Under the pieces are notes generated by a model. That model saw only the letters and a list, made by a program, of their open reading frames with translations. It was not told where the DNA came from and did not search any database. A stretch of 45,890 nucleotides of DNA from an uncultured Clostridia bacterium (GTDB taxonomy: Bacteria; Bacillota; Clostridia; TANB77; CAG-508): positions 1 to 45,890 of the forward strand of contig CANRSD010000012.1 of the NCBI GenBank assembly GCA_947642355.1. The letters are read 5' to 3'. Positions within the stretch are counted from its first letter, which is position 1, and each line of letters starts with the position of its first letter. The translations under genes and the position numbers were made by a program. Positions 30,581 through 38,719 of this stretch are shown here, piece after piece.

Positions 30581-31552
30581 ATGCTGAAAAAATTTTTAAT
30601 AAATAGCTTTATAATTTTAATTTTATTTAATTTTAACTTTTCTTTTGCATATAATTCAAAAATAGTTTATTTATCAAGTAATAAAAATAATATGAAAAAG
30701 GGTGATGAAATAGAAATTAAAATATGTATAGATAATACTAAAATAGCTGCATTTACAGCATATATCTATTTTGATAACTCAAAATTGGAACTTTTAAATG
30801 AAAATGATAATTTAAAAGTAGAGGATAATAAGATTATTTTGGTTTGGTATGATTTAAAAGGTGGAGAAAATACCAAAGAGGGAGAGCTTGCAACTATTAA
30901 ATTTAGAGCAAAGGAAACAGGAATAGCAAATTTTAATATAGATGGAGAGTTTTATGATAAAAACCAAGAAAAATTAGAAACTACTTTTAAAGAATTGCAA
31001 ATTGAGATTGAAAATGAACCACAGTATTTAAATCCTTCCAATACAAACCTAGAAATTTTAGCTATAGAAAATGTACTATTATATCCTCCATTTGATGCAA
31101 ATATTACTAGCTATGAAGTGGAAACAGAGAATAATTTATTGAAAATTCTTGCTGTACCAGAAAATGAAAAAGCTAGAGTAGATATTATAGGAAATCAAAA
31201 TTTAAAAGTAGGAAATAATACTATAAATATAAATGTTGTATCAGAAGATGGATTATCAAATAAAACATATAAAATTAATGCTTATAAAATGAATGAAGAA
31301 GAAAAAAAAGAATATATTGAGAATCAAAAAGAAAATGAAGAGAAACTTGAGAAAATATATGAGGTTCAAACTGTAGAAAATGAAGTAGTAAAAGCTCCTT
31401 ATAATACAAATTCTTCTCAAAGAGAAATAAAAGAAGTACAGGAGGATGTGAAAAAGAAATCAAATAATAGTTTATGGATTATAGTAATATTAATTTTTGT
31501 AGTAGTTTTGATAGTATGGAATTATAGAAGAGAGAAAAAGGAAAAGAAATAA
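30581..31552 (+). CDS. Cohesin-domain protein with C-terminal membrane anchor
   Basis: 323 residues. A signal peptide (ILILFNFNFSFA) is followed by a cohesin-like domain (MKKGDEIEIKICIDNTKIAA, AYIYFDNSKLELL, EGELATIKFRAKETG), a cadherin-like beta-sandwich (LEILAIENVLLYPPFDANIT, GNNTININVVSEDGLSNKTY), a charged linker, and a C-terminal membrane helix (LWIIVILIFVVVLIVWNY) with a basic tail. It has no LPxTG, so it is held in the membrane and not the wall. The cohesin relates to the one encoded at 26626 and could offer a second dock for the dockerin-bearing glucosaminidase, 14 bases upstream in the same operon. Confidence 0.88.
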   Translation: MLKKFLINSFIILILFNFNFSFAYNSKIVYLSSNKNNMKKGDEIEIKICIDNTKIAAFTAYIYFDNSKLELLNENDNLKVEDNKIILVWYDLKGGENTKEGELATIKFRAKETGIANFNIDGEFYDKNQEKLETTFKELQIEIENEPQYLNPSNTNLEILAIENVLLYPPFDANITSYEVETENNLLKILAVPENEKARVDIIGNQNLKVGNNTININVVSEDGLSNKTYKINAYKMNEEEKKEYIENQKENEEKLEKIYEVQTVENEVVKAPYNTNSSQREIKEVQEDVKKKSNNSLWIIVILIFVVVLIVWNYRREKKEKK

Positions 31553-31553
31553 T

Positions 31554-31582
31554 TTGACTAATACAATTTAGTGTGTTAAAAT
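31554..31582 (+). promoter_or_regulatory. SigA-type promoter of the acetyltransferase gene
   Basis: TTGACT (31554-31559), a 17-base spacer, and TAAAAT (31577-31582). It begins directly after the stop of the cohesin gene. The predicted start of transcription (about 31589) is next to the ATG of a short leader frame. Confidence 0.7.
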
Positions 31583-31589
31583 ATTAAAT

Positions 31590-31631
31590 ATGGTAAAGTC
31601 TTATAAAGGAGTCTTAAAACTTTCTTTATAG
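31590..31631 (+). CDS. Possible leader peptide, 13 codons
   Basis: The frame reads MVKSYKGVLKLSL and then stops at TAG. It begins at or very close to the predicted transcription start, so it would be leaderless, and it runs through both arms of the hairpin at 31597-31639. A ribosome moving on it could open the hairpin. It may be a chance frame. Confidence 0.35.
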   Translation: MVKSYKGVLKLSL

Positions 31632-31639
31632 GGCTTTTT
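31597..31639 (+). terminator. Attenuator-like terminator in the acetyltransferase leader
   Basis: AGTCTTATAAAG (31597-31608) pairs, with G-T wobbles, with CTTTATAGGGCT (31624-31635) and is followed by TTTTTG. Because it lies downstream of the 31554 promoter and upstream of the acetyltransferase start (31662), it can act as a regulated terminator. The alternative is that it simply ends the cohesin transcript. Confidence 0.65.
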
Positions 31640-31661
31640 GTTATTATAGGAGGTATTAAAA

Positions 31662-32225
31662 ATGAAGTATTTTAAGAAATTGGTAGGGGAAAAAATATAT
31701 TTATCTCCTGCAAATATGGAAGATATAGAACTATTTACAAAGTGGTTTAATGATTTTGAAACAACTGATTTTATAGGAGCAAGTAATAGAGTTGTTAATA
31801 TTATTAATGAAAAAGAATGGTTGGAAAACACTTTGAAAGATGGAGCTTTATTATTTTCTATTATAACATTAGATAATGATAGAATTATAGGAAATTGTGA
31901 TTTGAAAGATATTGATTATATAAATAGAAAAGCTACATTAGGAATTTGTATAGGAGATAAGGAAAGTAGAAACAAAGGATATGGAAAGGAAGCAATAAAG
32001 TTATTATTAGATTATGGTTTTAATTATCTAAATCTAAATAATATAATGTTAACTGTATTTGAATTTAATGAAATAGCAATTGCCTGTTATAAAAAGGTAG
32101 GATTTAAAGAGATTGGTAGAAGAAGGAAATGTTATTTTTTAAATGGTAAATATTATGATAAAATATATATGGATATATTATCAGAAGAATTCGTTGGAGA
32201 TTATATAAAAAATAAAAATATATAA
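31662..32225 (+). CDS. GNAT family N-acetyltransferase, RimJ/RimL type
   Basis: A 187-residue acetyl-CoA-dependent acetyltransferase. The N-terminus KKLVGEKIYLSPANMEDIEL and DFETTDFIGAS are typical of the RimL/spermidine or antibiotic acetyltransferase group. The acetyl-CoA loop is ICIGDKESRNKGYGKEAI, followed by LNLNNIMLTVFEFNEIAIACYKKVGFKEIGRRRK. The substrate cannot be told from sequence. The possible attenuator upstream recalls inducible resistance genes, which suggests a small-molecule target, but this is inference. It has an AGGAGG ribosome binding site. Confidence 0.9.
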   Translation: MKYFKKLVGEKIYLSPANMEDIELFTKWFNDFETTDFIGASNRVVNIINEKEWLENTLKDGALLFSIITLDNDRIIGNCDLKDIDYINRKATLGICIGDKESRNKGYGKEAIKLLLDYGFNYLNLNNIMLTVFEFNEIAIACYKKVGFKEIGRRRKCYFLNGKYYDKIYMDILSEEFVGDYIKNKNI

Positions 32226-32296
32226 TTAATGAAAGAAAACTTGAAAAGAAAATAAAAATCAAATATACTAATTAAAAATAAGAGGAGGTTTCTAGT

Positions 32297-33178
32297 ATGA
32301 TAAAATCAAAGGTTTATTTTAGTAAGGAAATAACTCCAGAGAATGTTGTAAAAATGTTTGAAGCATTAGGGAAAAAATTACCAGGTAAAGTAGCTGTGAA
32401 ATTACATTCAGGAGAGAAAGGAAATCAAAATTATATAAGACCTGAAATGGTAAAGAATATAGTTGAGCATGTAAATGGAGTAGTGGTAGAGTGTAATACT
32501 GCTTATGATGGAGCTAGAGATACAACAGAAAAACATAAAAAACTTATTGAAGAACATGGTTGGACAAAATATTTTGATGTAGATATTTTAGATGCTGAAG
32601 GAGATGATAAAATATTAGATATTCCTAATGGGAAAGTAATTAAGAAAAATTATGTTGGTAAAAATATTGATAAATATAATTCTATGTTGGTATTATCACA
32701 TTTTAAGGGGCATCCAATGGGAGGATATGGTGGAGCACTAAAGCAATTATCAATTGGAGTTGCTTCTGGAAAGGGAAAAAGATATATACATTGTGCAGGT
32801 AAGGAAAATGGAAGTTTTGAAGATATGTTTTCTACTGATCAAATAAAGTTTTTGGAATCAATGGCAGATAGTGCAAAATCAGTAGTAGATTATTTCAAAG
32901 GAAATATGGTATTTATTAATATTATGTGTAATATGTCTGTTGATTGTGATTGTTGTTCAGTAGCAGAAGATCCATGTATGAAAGATATTGGAATATTAGC
33001 ATCTTTAGATCCAGTAGCAATAGACCAAGCTTGTATTGACTTGGTTAAAAACTCAGAAGATGTTGGAAAGGAACATTTTTTAGAAAGAGTTAATTCAAAA
33101 CATGGTACACATACAATAGATGTATCAGAAGAATTAGGAATTGGAAGTAAAGAATATGAATTAATTAATATAGACTAA
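32297..33178 (+). CDS. DUF362 domain protein
   Basis: 293 residues matching the DUF362 family: KVAVKLHSGEKGNQNYIRPE near the start, VVVECNTAYDGARDTT, MLVLSHFKGHPMGGYGGALKQLSIG, and the C-terminal LDPVAIDQACIDLV. A short cysteine-rich stretch (CNMSVDCDCC, with DPC following) could bind an iron-sulfur cluster, though no full ferredoxin domain is fused. The gene is 14 bases upstream of larC, so a link to nickel-cofactor or metal handling is suggested by position only. It has an AGAGGAGG ribosome binding site. Confidence 0.88.
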   Translation: MIKSKVYFSKEITPENVVKMFEALGKKLPGKVAVKLHSGEKGNQNYIRPEMVKNIVEHVNGVVVECNTAYDGARDTTEKHKKLIEEHGWTKYFDVDILDAEGDDKILDIPNGKVIKKNYVGKNIDKYNSMLVLSHFKGHPMGGYGGALKQLSIGVASGKGKRYIHCAGKENGSFEDMFSTDQIKFLESMADSAKSVVDYFKGNMVFINIMCNMSVDCDCCSVAEDPCMKDIGILASLDPVAIDQACIDLVKNSEDVGKEHFLERVNSKHGTHTIDVSEELGIGSKEYELINID

Positions 33179-33192
33179 AAGGAGAGAAATAA

Positions 33193-34380
33193 TTGAAAAT
33201 ACTTTATTTTGACTGTTCAAGTGGAATTAGTGGAAATATGATTCTTGGAAGTTTACTAGAAATAGTAGGGGATGAGAATTATTTATTGGATGAACTAAAA
33301 AAATTAAAATTAGATGGCTATAAAATTGAAATATCTAAAAAGGTAAAAAATGGAATAACAGGAACTTTTGTTGATGTTATTTTAGAACATGATAATAAAG
33401 AGCATCATAATCATAGAAATTTAGAAGATATTAACAAAATTATAGATGAAAGTTTAATAGATTATAAAGATAAAGAATTAGCTAAAAGAATATTTTTGAG
33501 AGTGGCAAAAGCAGAAGCAAAAGTTCATAATAAACCAATAAATGATGTACATTTTCATGAGGTAGGAGCAATAGATTCAATTATAGATATTTGTGGTACA
33601 GCAATATTAATAAATAAAATAAATCCAGATAGAATTATTTCTAGTATTGTAAATGATGGATATGGATTTATAGAATGTAAACATGGAATTATATCTGTAC
33701 CAGTACCAGCGACGAGTGAGATATTTAAAGATGCTAAAGTTAAGTTTAGGCAAATAAATATAGATACTGAGCTTGTAACTCCAACTGGTGCAGCATGTAT
33801 AGCAGAACTTGCAACAGAGTTTACTACTTTACCTGCAATGATAATAGATAAAATTGGTTGGGGAGCAGGTTCAAAGGATTTAAAAATTCCAAATATATTA
33901 AAAGTATATTATGGTGAGGCTGAAAATCAAAATCAAGAATTTGTTGTTATGGAAACTAATATTGATGATTGTACAGGAGAAATATTGGGATATACATCAG
34001 AAAAATTGTTCCAAAATGGAGCTTTAGATGTATTTTATACTCCAATATTTATGAAGAAAAATAGGCCAGCATATTGTTTAACAGTTGCTTGTAGATATGC
34101 AGATATGATAAAATTACAAAATATAATTTTTAAAGAGACTACAACTATAGGAATAAGATATAGATTCGAGTCTAGGACAGAACTAGGAAGAGAATTTATA
34201 GAGGCTAATACAGAGTATGGAAAATTGAAATTAAAAAAGGTTGTAAATGGAAAAGAAATCTATTATTATCCAGAGTATGAAAGTATGAAAGAATTAGCTA
34301 TAAAAAATGATATTCCTTTAAAAAATATATTAATGAGTAGATATGGAGATAAAGAAAATAAGATTACAGTAGAAAAATAG
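33193..34380 (+). CDS. larC: Nickel-pincer cofactor biosynthesis protein LarC, TTG start
   Basis: CTP-dependent nickel insertase that finishes the pincer nucleotide cofactor of lactate racemase and related LarA enzymes. 395 residues in a single frame: YFDCSSGISGNMILGSLLE, a His-rich loop (EHDNKEHHNHRN), HFHEVGAIDSIIDICG, VPVPATSEI, TPTGAACIAELATEF, then METNIDDCTGEILGY and GIRYRFESRTELGRE. In some lactobacilli LarC is made from two frames; here it is one uninterrupted gene. It starts at TTG 33193 after GGAGAG. No larA, larB or larE lies in this window, so partner genes must be elsewhere. Confidence 0.92.
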   Translation: MKILYFDCSSGISGNMILGSLLEIVGDENYLLDELKKLKLDGYKIEISKKVKNGITGTFVDVILEHDNKEHHNHRNLEDINKIIDESLIDYKDKELAKRIFLRVAKAEAKVHNKPINDVHFHEVGAIDSIIDICGTAILINKINPDRIISSIVNDGYGFIECKHGIISVPVPATSEIFKDAKVKFRQINIDTELVTPTGAACIAELATEFTTLPAMIIDKIGWGAGSKDLKIPNILKVYYGEAENQNQEFVVMETNIDDCTGEILGYTSEKLFQNGALDVFYTPIFMKKNRPAYCLTVACRYADMIKLQNIIFKETTTIGIRYRFESRTELGREFIEANTEYGKLKLKKVVNGKEIYYYPEYESMKELAIKNDIPLKNILMSRYGDKENKITVEK

Positions 34381-34413
34381 CAAATCTAATATATTAACTA
34401 AAAATAATTGAAA

Positions 34414-34440
34414 TATGCCAATGCAACTTGCATTGGCATA
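34414..34440. terminator. Palindromic hairpin between convergent genes
   Basis: A perfect 13-bp inverted repeat, TATGCCAATGCAA with TTGCATTGGCATA, has a one-base centre. It lies between the ends of larC (plus) and the transglutaminase-like gene (minus) and probably stops both. An ATTATTTTT-like run follows on the minus strand. Confidence 0.75.
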
Positions 34441-34450
34441 GAAACTATTC

Positions 34451-35368
34451 TTAGAAAGGATAGTGAAAATAAGTATTTACAGTGTGGATGTTGTCATTGA
34501 TTGGAGATAGCAAGAAAAGATTATGCATTCTAGAATTGTACAAATTATCTTCCTTTAAAGTATTGTCAAAAGTTACATCAACCAAAAAATATTTATTGTT
34601 AACATAAACAACATTCCAAGCATGAGGTTCAAATGTATTTAATACACTATTATAAGAGTAACCTGTAACATATAAAACATTTAAACCAGCTAATTCAGCA
34701 ATATACTTAAAAGCATGAGCAAAACCAGAGCATACAGAATATCCATTAATTATAGTTCCATATACATTATTGGTATTTGGAAGTGAGTAAGTATCATCAT
34801 AAGTACATCGTTCTATTAACCAATCATGTATTTGCTGTATTTTTTGGACATCTGTACCATATAAAGTTTCTACAAAAGAATTACAAACAATTTGAAAATT
34901 TTTAAATGCTTCTGAAACACTATGAAATTCTAAATTACTGTCAGTTGTGAAGTTAGGTTTTAAGATAATATATAAATAACCATTCGAATTTGAATAGTAT
35001 CTTTTATAGTGATTAAACCAAATCCCCACTTCTGGATTATCATAAGTGTATGCAAAAAAAGCCTTTTGTAAAATTTTTTCAAAATCTAAATTTTGATTTT
35101 TTTCAAGTTTAATAGCAAAAGTAATTTTTTCTTCATTTAAGAATTTTTCTTTTGAATTAATAAGATTATTATAAATTTCTTTTTCTATATTATCTAATTG
35201 TAAATAATAATACTTTTTAAAATCAACAGTTTCATAACTAGTATGAGTATAGTAATCTTTTTCTATAGCATAAGTAATTTCTGGATTAGTAAATTTACTT
35301 AATGAAATTGTTAAGATTAAATAAACCCAAATTAAACTAAACCACCGTACACCCTTTTTGAACGTCAT
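34451..35368 (-). CDS. Secreted transglutaminase-like cysteine protease, contains one CGG read as Arg
   Basis: 305 residues with an N-terminal signal or anchor segment (WFSLIWVYLILTISLS) and a C-terminal transglutaminase-like domain: QQIHDWLIERCTYDDTYSL, the catalytic Cys in NGYSVCSGFAHAFKYI, the His in EPHAWNVVYV, and the Asp in YFLVDVTFDN. The eighth codon is CGG (35345-35347) with the frame unchanged, giving KKGVRWFSL, a plausible basic N-region of a signal peptide. If the C were skipped here the frame would end after three more codons. It is one of only two genes in the window with CGG as arginine. It has an unusually strong AGGAGGG ribosome binding site. Confidence 0.87.
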   Translation of the reverse strand: MTFKKGVRWFSLIWVYLILTISLSKFTNPEITYAIEKDYYTHTSYETVDFKKYYYLQLDNIEKEIYNNLINSKEKFLNEEKITFAIKLEKNQNLDFEKILQKAFFAYTYDNPEVGIWFNHYKRYYSNSNGYLYIILKPNFTTDSNLEFHSVSEAFKNFQIVCNSFVETLYGTDVQKIQQIHDWLIERCTYDDTYSLPNTNNVYGTIINGYSVCSGFAHAFKYIAELAGLNVLYVTGYSYNSVLNTFEPHAWNVVYVNNKYFLVDVTFDNTLKEDNLYNSRMHNLFLLSPINDNIHTVNTYFHYPF

Positions 35369-35580
35369 CGAGAAACCCTCCTTTTTAAGTATTGTAAAGC
35401 TATCTATACTTAAGTAGTGAATAGCTTCAAAAAAACAAACTACAATAAAAGTATAGCTCTAATAAAAATTAAATGCAATTATTTTGTCGAAAAAAGTAGA
35501 AAATATTATTTAAGAATTTGTTAATTGTATTGGTATATTTTTTATGATAAAATTTTAATATAATTTTTAGAGGAGAAACT

Positions 35581-37413
35581 ATGAAAAAAATAAAGAAGAA
35601 AACTAAAAAAGTAAGAGATATATTAAATTTTAATTTAAGTACTTTAATAGCATTTGAACTAATATTTAAAATAATGTCATTAATAATTTTTACACCATTA
35701 TTTTTACAATTATTTAATTTAATAATGAAAATAACAGGATATAACTATTTAACATTTGAAAACATACTTTCATTTTTATCAAATCCAATTACAGTAATTT
35801 TATTAGTAATTTTAGTTTTTTTATTAAGCATATATTCAATGTTTGATATATCAACAATAATAATTATTTTAGAGGAATCATATAGAAAAAAGAAGATTAC
35901 TGTTTTAGATGCAATAAAAACTTCATTAAATAAATGTAAGAAATTATTTAATTTAAATAATATTATGTTACCATTTATGGTATTATTTTTAATTCCATTT
36001 TTAAATATAGGAATAACATCAAGTTATATATCTGCTATTAAAGTGCCAGAATTTATTTTAGATTTTATAATAAAAGATAAAACTTTATTACCACTATCTT
36101 TAATACTTATTGTTGTTTTATCTGTACTATTGTTAAGATGGATATATTCACTTCATTATTTAGTTCTTGAAGATATTCCTTTTAAAGAGGCTAGAAGAAA
36201 GAGTGAAAAATTAAGTAAAAATAATAAATTGAAAGATTTATTATCATTAACTAAAATACAAATTGCAATAGCATTTTTTTATATATTTTTTCTAATAGTT
36301 GGTATTTTATTAATTTTCTTATTAGATAAAATATTTAAAGCTTTATTAATAAAAAGTATTATAGCAACAATTATATGGTTATTTATTGCTATTTCAGTTT
36401 TTATATATGGTGTTTTAGTTACACCAATTAGCTATGCTTGTATTAGTGTTTTATATTATTCACATAAATTAGAAAATAATGAAGTTATAAAAGAACTTAA
36501 TATTAAATCTACTAGAAATAATGGAAAATTAGAAGTAAAATTAAAAAAAGTAATTGTAATAGCTAGTACTATAACTTTTGGTTGTGGCGCAGTTTTTACT
36601 TATGGAATATATAGTGGAAATTATAATTTAAATATAGAACATACAAGAAGATTAGAAGTTACTGCTCATAGAGGAGCTTCTATTGATTGCCCTGAAAATA
36701 CAATGAGTTCATTTGTAAGAGCAAAAGAGCTTGGAGCTGATTGGATAGAATTAGATGTTCAAATGACTAAAGATGGAAAAATAATAGTTATTCATGATGA
36801 TAATTTTAAAAGAACAACAGGAGTTGATAAAAATGTTTGGGAACTGAATTTTGATGAAATAAGAAAATTAGATTCAGGAAGTTATTTTTCTGAAGAATAT
36901 AAAGGAGAAAGAATTCCTTCATTAGGAGAAGTTATAGAATTTGCCAAAAAAAATGGTATGAAATTAAACATTGAATTAAAACCATCTGGAAATGAAAAAG
37001 ATTTTGAGAAAACTGTTATAGATATTATTACAAAACTACATTTTGAAAATAATTGTGTTATTACATCTCAAATATATAGTGTATTAGAGAATGTTAAGAA
37101 CTATAATAACAATATAAAAACAGTTTATGTTTTAAGTTTAGCTTATGGAGATATTACTTCTTTAAAATCAGCAGATAGTTTTAGCATTGAAGCGACAAGT
37201 ATTACAAAAAAGTTAGTAAAACGTGTACATAAAGAAGGAAAAGAATTATATGCTTGGACTGTAAATACAGAAGAAAATATAAATAAAATGATAGATTTAA
37301 ATGTAGACAACATTATAACTGATAATATTTTACTTGCTAAACAGTTAATTTATTCAAGTAAAACAAGTAATTTAATAAATGAATATGCTAAATTTGTTGA
37401 GGAAATTTTTTAA
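35581..37413 (+). CDS. Membrane-bound glycerophosphodiester phosphodiesterase
   Basis: 610 residues. Residues 1 to about 345 contain eight or so hydrophobic helices of the GDPD membrane domain (MPFMVLFLIPFLNIG, LHYLVLEDIPFKEARRKSEK). The C-terminal catalytic domain starts near residue 360: TAHRGASIDCPENTMSSF with the catalytic His, WIELDVQMTKDGKIIVIHDD with the metal-binding Glu/Asp and second His, LNIELKPSG, and ELYAWTVNTEENINKM with ITDNILLA at the end. It hydrolyses glycerophosphodiesters released from lipids or teichoic acids. A GAGGAG ribosome binding site precedes the ATG. The 212 bases upstream hold the divergent promoters and no gene. Confidence 0.94.
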   Translation: MKKIKKKTKKVRDILNFNLSTLIAFELIFKIMSLIIFTPLFLQLFNLIMKITGYNYLTFENILSFLSNPITVILLVILVFLLSIYSMFDISTIIIILEESYRKKKITVLDAIKTSLNKCKKLFNLNNIMLPFMVLFLIPFLNIGITSSYISAIKVPEFILDFIIKDKTLLPLSLILIVVLSVLLLRWIYSLHYLVLEDIPFKEARRKSEKLSKNNKLKDLLSLTKIQIAIAFFYIFFLIVGILLIFLLDKIFKALLIKSIIATIIWLFIAISVFIYGVLVTPISYACISVLYYSHKLENNEVIKELNIKSTRNNGKLEVKLKKVIVIASTITFGCGAVFTYGIYSGNYNLNIEHTRRLEVTAHRGASIDCPENTMSSFVRAKELGADWIELDVQMTKDGKIIVIHDDNFKRTTGVDKNVWELNFDEIRKLDSGSYFSEEYKGERIPSLGEVIEFAKKNGMKLNIELKPSGNEKDFEKTVIDIITKLHFENNCVITSQIYSVLENVKNYNNNIKTVYVLSLAYGDITSLKSADSFSIEATSITKKLVKRVHKEGKELYAWTVNTEENINKMIDLNVDNIITDNILLAKQLIYSSKTSNLINEYAKFVEEIF

Positions 37414-37467
37414 GAAAAATGTATAATTTTTATAAATTAATCATATTTTTTTGTAGATGGTGATTTT

Positions 37468-38262
37468 ATGAAAATATTTATATTAACTAAAAAGAGTATT
37501 TTTTTTATTAGTTTTATTGTATTAACTATTTTAATTATATTTACATTATATTTAGTTTTCAAAACTGATAATGTATTTGCAGTTGAACTTACTTATAATA
37601 GTATAGTATCAAGTAATTTAAATGAAAAAATTACAAAACTTACTTCTGGAAAAGAGAAAAAAGCATATTTTACTTTTGATGATGGACCTAATGCTACAAT
37701 TACACCAAAAGTTTTAGACATTTTAAAGGAAGAAAATGTAAAGGCAACATTTTTTGTTATTGGAAAAAATGTTGAAGAACATCCAGAAATTGTAAAACGA
37801 GCTTATGAGGAAGGTCATTATATAGCAAATCATAGTTATGATCATCATAATAATTCTTTATATAAAAATGAAGAAAGCTTTATAAAACAAATAAAAATGA
37901 CTGATGAAGCAATAGGAAAAGCAATAGAAAAAAAAGATTATTGTTCATATGTTTTTAGATTTCCAAATGGTTATATGTCTTCTCAAAATAAAGAAAAAAA
38001 GAAAAAAGCTAGAGAACTTCTTGAAGAAATGAATTATTCATATATAGATTGGAACTGTTTGAATAATGATTCTATGAAAAAATATACAAGTACACAATTA
38101 TTAGAAAATCTAAAAAAGTGTGCTAAAAATAAAGATACATTGGTAATATTAATGCATGATACTAAAGATGTTAGTAATAGTTCACTAGTATTAAAAGATT
38201 CTATTAGATATTTTAAAGAAAAAGGATATAAATTCGAGAATTTTTATGATTTAGTAGAATAA
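37468..38262 (+). CDS. Polysaccharide deacetylase, NodB type, membrane-anchored
   Basis: 264 residues with an N-terminal signal anchor (SIFFISFIVLTILIIFTLYLVF) and a NodB domain: KAYFTFDDGPNATIT near residue 70 (general base and metal Asp), VKATFFVIGKNV, YIANHSYDHHN (metal His pair), FRFPNGYMS (in place of the more common RxPxG), and LVILMHDTKD. It probably removes acetyl groups from peptidoglycan GlcNAc or a related surface glycan. It stands 54 bases after the phosphodiesterase, and both act on the cell envelope. The start ATG follows TGGTGA; the ribosome binding site is weak. Confidence 0.92.
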   Translation: MKIFILTKKSIFFISFIVLTILIIFTLYLVFKTDNVFAVELTYNSIVSSNLNEKITKLTSGKEKKAYFTFDDGPNATITPKVLDILKEENVKATFFVIGKNVEEHPEIVKRAYEEGHYIANHSYDHHNNSLYKNEESFIKQIKMTDEAIGKAIEKKDYCSYVFRFPNGYMSSQNKEKKKKARELLEEMNYSYIDWNCLNNDSMKKYTSTQLLENLKKCAKNKDTLVILMHDTKDVSNSSLVLKDSIRYFKEKGYKFENFYDLVE

Positions 38263-38296
38263 AGGTAACATAAAGCATTGATTGATTTAAGAAAGT

Positions 38297-38587
38297 GTGG
38301 TAATATTATTAAGTCACAATTGTAAAACTTATATAATAAATATTTATGAGGCGTATGAAAGAGAGCAAGACTTTTCGCAAATAAAAAATTGCTTTGTTCG
38401 AGTATCTGATATGGATACAGGAAGGGAATTGGTTTGGTACGATGTTAATGGCAACTTTGACGGTATGACAGGAATATTTGTGGCAGATATATATTATTGT
38501 AATGGAGAATGGAAGTTCAAGGCGGTTGGAGAAGGAGTGAAAGTTAAGAGTATTAAGAAAATGGTAAAAAGACGTTTAGGTAACTAA
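38297..38587 (+). pseudogene. C-terminal remnant of a TerD-family protein
   Basis: The 96-codon frame contains a clear TerD-family C-terminus: IYEAYEREQDFSQIKNCFVRV, TGRELVWYDVNGNFDG, CNGEWKFKAVGEG. TerD proteins are about 190 residues, so the N-terminal half is missing and only a GTG without ribosome binding site begins the frame. Codon use (GCG, TCG, GGC, GAC) is less AT-rich than in neighbours. I read it as a decayed, transferred gene fragment. An intact short protein is less likely, because the Ca-binding residues of TerD sit partly in the lost half. Confidence 0.75.
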
Positions 38588-38604
38588 TGTTTTTAAGAGA
38601 GGGG

Positions 38605-38640
38605 GCTATTACTGGTGGTTTGTATAAGGTAATAGCTCTT
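38605..38640 (+). terminator. Hairpin after the TerD remnant
   Basis: GCTATTAC (38605-38612) pairs with GTAATAGC (38629-38636), followed by a T-rich TCTTCTTC. It looks like the original terminator of the transferred ter gene. The T run is interrupted, so it is weak. Confidence 0.6.
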
Positions 38641-38719
38641 CTTCAGTTAACAAGTTGATAATTAATTATTTGTGTGTTATTATATGGATAATATTTTTTA
38701 AAAGAAAGGTTTATAATAA

